Source: Diadema setosum (Eukaryota; Echinodermata; Echinoidea; Diadematoida; Diadematidae). Taken from it: a stretch of 64,000 bases of DNA. Made by a program: the position numbers and the translations under genes. How positions within the stretch are numbered: the first letter of the stretch is position 1; each line of letters begins with the position of its first letter. The stretch is from NCBI GenBank assembly GCA_033980235.1, contig CM067067.1, positions 33,118,451-33,182,450 on the forward strand, read 5' to 3'. Shown here piece by piece: positions 14,301 to 26,064 of this stretch. The notes under the pieces were generated by a model. It ran no database searches and was not told the origin of the DNA. It was given only the letters and a program-made list of their open reading frames with translations.

Positions 14301-17300
14301 AATATGACCAGGTAACAACATTTTTATTGCAGCCGGTGAGAAACGTCCAAGAATAATTGAAGCCAAGAAATAAACCTGCATTATTTGCCTCTCTTGACCT
14401 GGAGAGTACTGTAAAATAAGAAATGTTCGCGTGCATTTTAATTTCGCGAATTTCACGAGCCAAAATTCGTGAAAATAAAATGCATGCTAATGTTCTTGTC
14501 TACACTACATGCACTGAATGTTAGAGGCAACTCGCAAAAATTTCATGCTGCATAAAAGGCCGTCGGCTCCAATTCGCGAAAATTTGATGCCGCGAAAATA
14601 TTGTGTTTTACAGATAGTTCCATCACTTTGAACACAGTGTTGAAAAACATGCAATAGAAGCTGTCCTCCATAATTTTGAGGATAATTTGAGAAATATCTA
14701 ACACGAACAAATCCCATCCAGGCTAACAGGATTGTAAATTCACTAAGGTATTTGTAGGACAAATGACAATTGAACGTTGGGTCATAGACTGATTCTTAGT
14801 TAAGTGTGATAATCATGATTTATGTAAGTCGTGATATATTATACAAGAGTAGCAAATCAAATTTGCCATGGCAATCACACATGTACATTTGTAATGAAGC
14901 AATTAAATGCTGAAGCCTAATACATGACATGATATCTCCTGTGTGTCTTCTAATCATGACAGAAAAGCCATTCCCCCTCCCCCCCACAACAAAAAAACAA
15001 TGTTAACAATTGACATTCACATATGTGTCTGCCCAGCTAAATAAACCGACTTGTACCCGAGCTCTGTCCCAGGATTTGTCAATTGATACCAAGCAAAGGT
15101 CATATATTGTAAACAGTAACAGTGGAAATTTTCATGCATTTTCTACTGCATAAAACTACCCTCAGAAGATAAAAATGGACAATTTTTTTTTTTTTTTGGA
15201 TTGATGTATGTAACACTATTCTATATTTTGATTCAGCAGAATAAAAAGCACCAGCTCACTCACCATGTAGAAGTAGGACAAAGCTGTAGCAGACGCCCAT
15301 GAAACCGACCCAGTTTTCACTGCCTTCAGCTGTGAAAAGAAACAATGAAAAAATAAAAAATAAAAATAAAAATAAAAATGATAAGACATCTCCACATATT
15401 GGTAGTGACAAAATACACCCACACACCATATGAATTTATTTGATCTTGAAGACGAAAAGGGTCCAATTGGCTAGACTGAAGAAATTAATCATATACACTG
15501 CGCTTACATGTCAATCATAATTCATTTTTACTATCACACATGGGCATCATTATGAAACTTCAAAACAGGGCATAATGTAACCCCCAGATACATCAATCAT
15601 TGCACATCTCTTCCACATCTTGTGCAAAGGGGTAAATAATGACACTTCTAATTGCTGAAGTATGTTGAATATCAAATCATACTTCCCAAATCCTAGATAT
15701 ATCATGTATAGGCAACATAATGAAGCCTAAAAATGTTGAAGGACATTCACAGACAGTACCTAATTACCCTGGAAAAATATATCTTTCCTATATCCTAAGT
15801 CTAATGAGCTCAAATCATGAAACATTATAGTCCCTACACCCACACATGAATTGTGATAACATCTTCTTACTACTAGTATTCTACAAATCAATCTCCCATT
15901 ATGAAGCTTAAATTGGCTACATACACTCACTTATTGATTTTAACACATCACCATTGTATCCATACACACAGACCCCAAGCTTGCTATACCAACGTAACTT
16001 TCCTTCATCTTCCCTGCTGCTTACATAGCCTTATACACATTTGTACAGCTTGAGATGCTTGGCAAACGGTGGAGTGGTCCGGTGCCCTGTTTACATTGTA
16101 CATGAATAATTGACATCTGACCAACACCCACTGTGTTAATATGATCAATATGTTAATTTCTCAATTCAATTTTCTATGACATTACAATCAATGGATGTGT
16201 TGCCTGTATGAACAAAAACTGTGATATCAGCAAGATGTCCCATTGTTGTGACCGAGTGTCAGTTTCCGAGTAAAGTCAGCACAATCCATTTATGCCATGA
16301 CAATACTTTCACTGTTAGACCAAATCTTGCTGCTCATGGATTTGCATACGGACACTGCTTTTGCTCCTGAGTAGAAGTGATAGGAATGTATAGCTGTCTG
16401 CTATAACATTCTTGTCTATTTCTCTGACAGCTTAGCATTATCATGATGAAGTTCAATCACACAGTATGTACAGAAACTGTGCCTTGGTACTTTGGCACAT
16501 ACTAAGAAATAATTATACTTTATAACTGCATAAACTGTAAGGGGCCAGACTTGACTAGCATTCATGCTATTTTCTGGTTCCTATTATCCTTGCTTTTTTA
16601 TGTAACTGATACGACTATAAACATGTACAATGATTGTTATTGCATTGGATAATAAATTCATTCATTCATTCATTCATTCATTCATTCATTCATTCATTCA
16701 TTCATTCATTCATTCATTCATTCATATTGTTTAATAGACAAACACAGTTCTAAGAAGATGCCATGATATTCATTTAAACTCAAACGAACATATGATCAAA
16801 ATCTTCTGAGGCAATCGACATCCTAGTCCATAATGTTCATATGGGTGACGAATTTGGCCTACTGAAACCAACAGAAACAATTAAAATGTCACAATGTGCT
16901 ATGGCCATGAACATGGGTGGGAAAAAAAATTGCAGCATATTGGAACCAGGGTAGCATTATGTTCAGCGTAAAGACTGTCTATGCCAAACCACAGATGAGA
17001 GGGTATTTGACTGTAAGGGTTATATTGAGGGAACTTCCCTCACAGTATACTTACTTTGTAGGTTTGGATTTTTTTCAAAATAATACTGACTGCAGATTTT
17101 TCTACACTACATGATGTGCAAAGAGTTCAATAAAGTCTGCATTCCCAATGCAATGTATGTATCAAAGAGCCAAAATTATATTTGGGGTGGTGCAGATTGC
17201 TACCAAAGTTTGACAGCAGCTCTTAAATGAATCACACGTAAAATATTGAAGGCTTAAAAGCCTCACATTCTTTAATCGACTTAATCAAATTTTGGAATCT

Positions 17301-20300
17301 AACGTGGCCTCCATGGATACCCCAACCTATCACAAATCCTCTGTATGATTTTATGACAACAGAACAGTGATCCCATATGCTCTGTATCTTTGCCAATGCA
17401 CTGCATGCAAATCACATACATGAGCAAATGGTTTCTGCATATTTGATGCAGCATTTTGGTATCCCAGGATACCAACTACAAATTTGCCATTTTGTTGAAT
17501 TATTCATCTATTTTTCAGCACTGTTTCCTGGGTTACCAAAAAATATTAGTGAAGTAATTTTTTGCACTCTATGCAAGTTTATGATGTCAGTACTCTTAAT
17601 GCAAAACTGAATGAATGCTACATACATCCAATATGAATCTCGTAATATATCTTTTTTTCTCGCTCTTTCTCTTGTTTATGGTGCCAAACAGTATGACATT
17701 AATGCCCTGCTACTACAGGTACATGTACACTCTGTATGCACAGCAGATGCAGCAGCATTGTTGCTACTGCATTACACATTATCAGATGACAGTAAGCATA
17801 GGCCATGAGCTGATTTTTTGTGAATTCAAATTGTCTCTTTCCAAATTACTATGCAAAATTATAATAATAACAATTTTTGAAAAAATATAAAAAATGTATT
17901 TTCATTATTATGAAATAGTTATAAAATTACTATTAAACAAGTCTTCACAGGGATGAATTGGCATTGGGATTGTTGTTTGCTGATCGCTTAAATTTTGCAA
18001 CCATGACAGCAGTATGTAGCTGTACATCTTAAAAAAACAAGAATGTGTTAAACAATGCCATAACCAGGGGTACGGTACGGTCATACCACTGGTTACGATG
18101 TTGCATAGCACTTTATTGCCTCCTCCTTAGCCCACTGAGGACGAGTCCCAAGTATACTCGCGCAGGTGTCTATGGACAATGCATGTTGTAGCAAGCGATC
18201 AGCCTGTCCTCAACAAGAGCTAAGGACATGAGTGCAGAATTAGCCCATTAGAAGGACTGTGATACTCGAAATTCCACATTCTCCCCCTATAAAGCATATT
18301 TCATTTTCCTTAGCTCTTCATATTAATTTGCTCATGTAATGCAGTGAAACTACAGCTCAACAACATACTACGATAAGGAAATACCCCATTTTGTCTGCAA
18401 ATCATCCATTTGTTTGACAATCACACAGTGTTTCAGTCACAATCATCCTGACAAATACTCCTCAAAACTTTTGTTCATGTCAACTGCTTCTCCTCCTCCC
18501 CCCCCCCCCCCCCCGCTTCATTTTGATTCCAGAACATTGTCATCATTTCTCAGTTCATCATCTCCCAATAAAGTTCACACTTTGCATATGATGCACACGT
18601 TCTTTTTTTAACCAATCAGCAATGACATTTTGGTTAATTATGAATTATTTTTTTATCTCCTCACACTGCAAAAACTGAGTGACCTTGAGAAAGATCTTTT
18701 GTTTTGGGAAAATATTAAATTTGTAAGGTGTGGCAGGCTTCAAAACTACAATGTCATTGAAACCTGGCATTTCCGAAACCAATTCCCTAAGTCAACTATT
18801 CTAAAATCAACTTGCATCCTCAGTTTAGCTCTACAATCGGCACAGCGAATTCATTTTAATTTGAAATTTCTGGCCTCTCTCATATCTCTAAAACAACTGT
18901 GAATTAAAGCAGCAGAAAAATGTCATGTATACTCAGTTTTAACCCTGGAACCTGCCGAGTGAAGCTCACTTGAATAAATAAAAAAGGGCCAAGTGCAGCT
19001 GGCTGGCTACAGAAAGTATATGCTCAATAATCAAACCACAGCTTAAAATGAAACTGAAACTTCAAATGATGTACAGCATCCTCATCACTTTTGGGCACTC
19101 AATCAAATAGCACCACATTTCCTATATCAGTCAATAATGGAAAAAAATGATATATGATATGTGAAATGATTATTTATTGCCTGCTAAAACATTAAAACAG
19201 ACATTTGTCTTCTACTGGTACACAATGAAAAATACATTATACAAATACAATCATATATAAGCTTACAAACGTACAATGTACTTACAGTTGTACATTTAAC
19301 AACCACTGCCATCATTATCATAATTAATAGTGTTATGGGACATATTCTAGTCACCATGGCTGCGGATAGTATCTCTACTGGGATTGCCTCTGTATCCCCA
19401 CATGATCTACAGACAAAAGTCTTACTTACCCACAAGTAGTATGTGAAGAGCAGAGCAAAGATGGCGATTCCTTCATTGTCATAGGAACCAGCCACTGAAC
19501 GCGAAATATATCCTGGAACTGGATACAAGAAGAGAGAAAAAGGAAGAGACAATTTAAAAAAAAAAGAACAAGGACAGAGACAAGTTAGCAGATGCAGTTG
19601 CACTGTTATTTGAAATTTTGTGAAAAACTTTTTTCTGTACACAATCCCTTCATTGTCGCAACCTCTAATGAATAGATGGCATCCAATCTGCACTGACCAA
19701 GGCTCAATTACCAATTAGCAGCAATCCTGATGCAATCTGAGATAATCCCTTTTCTTCTTTCCCTTTCTGTCTGAACACTATAGATGATTTTAAGGCCACA
19801 GTCTTAAATGAGTTTTGTCTCAGAATACCTCACATCAAGGCATCAACAAAGAGAGGTTGGTGGTAACACCAAGTGTATGCAGTCCTTGACAGGACTGTCG
19901 TTTTGACGAATGAAGAACCTTGAGAGTGGTGTTACCACAAACCTCTCTTCCTCATTTAGATAACAATGCAATCTTTCAGACAACTTATAAGTCTCTCATT
20001 GTGTGTCATATCTGAAGACAATGACATCTGTGCACCACCAATAGTCAAGAGGGCTAACAAAACTCAGTACAGTCTATTCTGTTCTGAGCATGCCAGTCTG
20101 TACTGTAATTAAATCATATCAGTCCAGTCCCAGTATCCAGTAGGGCACACACAATCAACAGAATGCAAGTACCCACAGCACAAAATTAAGCACAAAGTTA
20201 AGTTTGATAGTCACTGTCACAGTAACCCTTTGTATTGTAAGGTCTCGGCCTCCTAGACTCAATGTACGGTAAAGGGCAATGAGCAACAGTAACAGGACGT

Positions 20301-23300
20301 TATTTGGCTTGTCTTATTTAGACAATTATATACAGACATCCTTCCTATCACTGCCTCAACGTAGTTAAAAATATGTGGCAAGTCATAGATAGTACATACC
20401 GTATTCGCCGGCGTATAGGCCGCAGTATTTTTCAGAAAAATAAAAGTGAAAAGTCGGGGTGCGGCCTTTCTGGCGGCAAAACCAAAATTGGTCTCTGCAA
20501 CCCGGCAAATCAGGAGTAAAAACTAGCACATTTATACATGTATGGGACTACACAATAGGCAACCAAGGAGGCAACCATCCCCCGATGATATGAATACCGG
20601 TATACAAATCTTACAAGCAAAGCTGCATTCCGTGTTTGTTTCACAACTTGACTGACTTTCCTCATCAGTATGTCCTCTTTGTCTTTCCTATGAAATTTTA
20701 ATGAGGCAAAAATAAAACCGTAGCGCTGTGCTAACGAATATGGTGTTTGTCAGAACCTGTCTATTACACGATTACCTGTCTATTACAATAATGTACCTGT
20801 CTATGGCAATGTACCGTAGTACCTGTCTATAACATGAATACCTGTCTACTATATTACGATGTACCTGTCTATAGACTGCACAGACAACCACCTGTCTATT
20901 ACATGAATACCTGTCTACTATATTACGATGTACCTGTCTATAGACTGTCTGTATTGTACAAGACAACCATGCACCACACGTACCTGTATTACAATGTGAC
21001 TTGATCAACTAGCGATCGACTGGTGTATGTTCTCTAGATTTCCTGTCCCTTTCTCTCATTTTCTCTCTTTTGCTTTTGTATCATTATACCTTATTTTCAG
21101 AGTACAATCGTACTTCTGAGCGTGTTTTGTTAATTTTTGTTAAGTTATTACCTCACTGGCAAAAATTTGGAGGTGAGTTTTTGTTCGAGTGTTTGTTCAA
21201 CTTTTTCGATTGAACGATGTATCTAACCACAAGTTGAACACAACGTACTTACTTGTGTGCGAGAACATCATATTTTGTATGGTACCCACTCGTTTATTTC
21301 CGTGTAAATTTAAGTATTTTTTACCGTAAAGTGTCTTCATCATTCATCTTCAAGCATCAGGTTTTCACGCTACATTTTAGTACCGGTATTTTTTTTTTGT
21401 TTTTTTTTTGTTTTTTTTTTTGTTTTTTTGTTTTTTTTTTGGCGTTGCACAAATCGGGGGTGCGGCTTATACGGCGCTGCGGCCTTTGCGCCGGTGAATA
21501 CGGTAAACATTGAGTGATAAACATAACAATATGCTACATGAAGGGGTGTAATCAACATGTCAAAACTACATTGTACCCCAATAACAATGAAGTTGACCAT
21601 TTTGTTTGTTTGTTTAATGCAGGAAATAGTAAGGGTGACAAGACAAACTGTATTCACACAAACGAGGCACACAACTTGTTGCCACATGCATCACAAAGAC
21701 CTGCAAATCAAAACGAGCATCTCAGACCCCGTTTACAGTGCGAGCCCGGCCTCAATTGCGCGGCCGAACCTCGCAATTTTGTCCGTTTACACTGCTGGGC
21801 TCGGCCGCGCTTTTAATTCAGACCTTTCAATATTTTGTCGTAGTGGCGCTCTGCTTGTAAACAAATGCAATTTGATATAGTCTGGTTTTCAGACCCTTTG
21901 CCAACTGGATTCCGTGGCGACGAAGTCGCCGTTCAGGCAAAGGCCTTTGCCGAAGGAAAAATCCTTTGCAGGACAAAACCACCTTAAACTATACTAGTTT
22001 TCGACGTTGAGGGGGTTAATATCCTGAATAGCGAAAGATACAGGCAGAGGGTTTGGAAGCCAGACTAAAATTGGCCGCGCATTTGGCCCAGTTTGCGTCA
22101 AATGCGAGGCCAATTTTGGCCTCGCATTTGGCCTTTTGCGCATTTACACTGAAATGAAGGTGGGCTCGGCCACGGCCGAGCCTCGCTCTGTAAACGGGGT
22201 CATATAGTAATTGAATCATGCTTCCAGTGAATCAGAAATCTGTACCTACCGATAGCAATGAAGCACGCTGCAAGGAGACCCGCGCTAGAGTCCCACAGCT
22301 CTGTTGTTAAACCATAGGCAGCCAGTGCCGTGAGGCCACTATCGGGGCAAAGAACAGAGGGGCAATAAGACTGTGATGATGGTAATACAACTGTACAGTA
22401 GTCTCCGCATAAGCGGGTACCGCTTAATTGGGTATACTCTCTCTGACACTATCAAATTAAGCGGAGAGCACTGTACTGAAATGAAGGAGAGCAACAGAGG
22501 AGAACTACGTCGTTGTTTTTGTCCTCCAAACCAAAATTATTTGGGAATTATCTAAACCCCAGGCTAATCATATGCTCCAACTTTGACATTGACTTACAAC
22601 CTCAAATATGATAATGAATTACTTTCTCCCAGTCACATAACATTCTATGCTTGATTAGATTTTCAAATTACTGTTTCAATTAATATGACAAAATATCGCT
22701 TTACAAAAATGACCATGACCTTTGACTGTTCATAGTTAAACAGGTTTCCAAAATACTGTACAAGTGAATATCTCTGTCAAATTATCCAATTGGACCAGCA
22801 AAATTGGACCATGTCTGGCTAGCTGCATTTTGTCATATATTTCTAAAAATCACAGTCTTGTACAATCTGTAAACAAGCTTTGGTCATTGACCTTCATAAA
22901 TTCAAACAATCCATATATAATGCCTTTAAAATGCCTTCATTCCATTTTCACTGTAGACTAAATTTCATCCCATACTTTCTTTAGTTTTGTTCGACTATAT
23001 TTTTTTTTTCCAGCATTGGACTTAGACCCCCATAGTCTTTTGCTTTCTAGTTTTACTACCACAAATGCAATCAGCCCATCTTTGGCATACACACATATAC
23101 CAAGTGTGAATCAGATATCTCCAATTGTCATGGAAACAAATGTCATCCAATGTAGACAAACATGCATACAGGTATCCTGACTACACAAAGCCTTCTTAAC
23201 TCAACTAGACTTGATCCTATACATGTATGTAATTCAAGTTTACTGCTTGTTGTGTCCCAGGTTCTGGGGTAGGTAACAATTGGAGGCGAGAATATTTAAC

Positions 23301-25266
23301 ACCCGCCCGCCATGTGACTCTGTTTAGTGGGTCAATGCGGCTCAGGTTGCATATCTTCATGTCGGCCTGGATACATTCAGACCAAGTCTTCCTTGATCTC
23401 CCACATTCTATGGAGCTGGATATTGGCTTACTCAAGACTGTGTTAAAGGTCATATATCCCTTATTTGCAAACATCAAGAAATTCGACATGGTTGAACAAT
23501 TATGCCTCCTAACAGTGTATATGAAATCTTACGGTAATACACCTTACAATTAATCAGCTCATGAAGGGAATCTTATTTTCAGGGTTGCAAAAGAGACACA
23601 TGACATGATGTGATGCAATCTACATGCCTGTATCATCTAGTCGCCTGGTGCGTGGAACCGCTGTCAGCTCCTGAATTCCCAATTCAGTGTCGAATAGAAA
23701 CAAAGAGAAGAGACTGAGATAGGGAAGGTAAGACCTTCAGATAACATCAATCATGCATGTTTGGGGTTACAACTTTCAAGTCTCCCATACCTGAAGAGCG
23801 GGGCGAGAAACACGCAGACGTCTCTGATGTGGACTGGTATGTTGAGGCTGTGCAGAATGTTGTGAATGGTTCCAGACGTCACCATAAGTCCAGGATACAC
23901 CTGAATTTTGCACGACAAATATATAGAGAAGAAGTCATACTGGTTCTTAACTTGTTTAAGCATGGTAAACCTCCATGACTGCAACTGTATACATTTAAAA
24001 CTAGCATGCCAATTATTGTCATCTCTACAGTCAAACCAATTGTTATCTCTAGACCGATGAACACAACACATCATGTATTTTTCTAGAAGATAACTTTTTT
24101 GAACGACCACGGAAATCATTTGACATGTTTACAACTGTATGCAATTGTGTTTTGCCAGAACGTGTGAAGTAGTTGGAAGTCTTTTGCAAGCTCATTTAAT
24201 AAGAAAACTATGCACATGCCATCGACAAAGCTGTTTGATATAGACAATGACCAACAAAAAAAAAAACCAACATGATAGTGCATATCATATACCATAATCT
24301 GGCACATGCCCATGGGAACAATGTGTAGCTGGCTTTCATATTAAAGAACATTTCCACACTGTGACTACCCTTCAAAAACGGTACAGGAAAGATGAATGAG
24401 AGAATTCCTCCTTCCATACACTAAATTATCATATATTTATAAAAAATGAAAAGAACATTGTGTTGCCGGGTTCTATCTTGTTAATGTATTTCAGCAGAGA
24501 TACCTTCCTTAGCATGTAGCTTTTGTGTGGACACAATTTCTGTCAGGCTTCTCAATTCTTTCCCCCGTCAAATATAAATTCATCAGCCTTAATCAACACA
24601 CAGACAACAGACATGAAATTGTATCATTTCCTTGGTGCATTCATTAAACTGCAAAAGACAAAAATTCAAGCATACTTCTACAGCAAGTGGTCAAAATAAC
24701 ATCACATCTTCCAGAGAACATCATCAAATCCTATGCAGTAACTGACCCTCTATACCACTATTTACTCAAGATAGGTTGTCCTACCACTCATCAGCTGCAT
24801 GCAAAAAGGTCACTGTTGTCACACCTTAGTAACCACAACAAACTTCTGGTATAAAGTTACAATTAAAGATACAGACAAATTCACAGAAATCTCTGGGCAT
24901 CACAGACTGATATCTTCATGAACCCCAAATTGCTGGAAAAGATACTTACAGTCCCACCAACAATCCTTCCAAGTGGGAACCAGGCCCGCTCGTCAAACCA
25001 GTTCAAAAAGTTGTAAAACCCATGGGTGACAAGGTAGTGTGTTGACCGGTAGTTGAACCTGTGAGCAATATTATATACAATGTGCATGAAGAAGCTGGTT
25101 ACATGAGACCGACACTCAGTCGGTGCTAAACACACCTCTGCACACTTCCCTGTACCATACTTTTCCTGGTACTTCCATGCAGTTAGCATGATTGAGTTTG
25201 ACTGATCTTAAACACAAACTCACATGTACACAAACATTTTTTTTTTCTTAAAAATGTTTTTTTTTT

Positions 25267-25318
<52 letters not shown>

Positions 25319-26029
25319 GCAAACAACTGAACTGTCACTTAACTAGTTTCATACTACATGCATAATTACTAGAAACATGATACTTGATCTGCTCTTACTG
25401 CAGTAAACTTCATTTGTTGTATTGCATTGATGAGAGTACATTTGTACAAAATTTACTTGCTTACAATTTTTGGTTGTTAATGGGATAGTTCAATACAGTG
25501 TGAAATTAAAAAAAAAAAAAAAATCCTTGGACCTTGGTTATCTGCCCTACAGTACTTTGGCATGGGTGTAAATAAAAGAAGCTGTCATGTTGGAGTACAC
25601 TGTTATACTTCAAATTCCTTTAGAATTTAGTGCATCTTGTCCTATCTTTGCATTATTCATTGTGGCCAAACACATTTAGCAATTATCCTCCCTCCCCCTC
25701 CCCCCCCCCCCCCAAAAAAAGAATGAAAATAATGACGAAAACAATCACAATAATCAATGATTTCACTGCATATAAACTTCTTGTTCATTCCACAAAAGAC
25801 AATATTTAGTACTGAAATACAAGATTTCAAAATATTAAAGGCTACTTCTTGAAAACTCTACATCACAGATCCAGTGTACTTTACATACACTATTGTACAT
25901 GGATTGATCTCGTCTGGCATGGATATGACCATACAAGTGATCTGATTTCCTGGTATCACATCACAGTTTTTCCAAGTAGTTTGTCAAATTGCAACACAAC
26001 AGTTGTTCAGCAGTTTCATGTACACAATG

Positions 26030-26064
<35 letters not shown>

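Noticed and set aside
19184..19714. 176-codon minus-strand frame
   Set aside because: Only 19430-19518 is STT3B exon 5. The rest is intron read-through.
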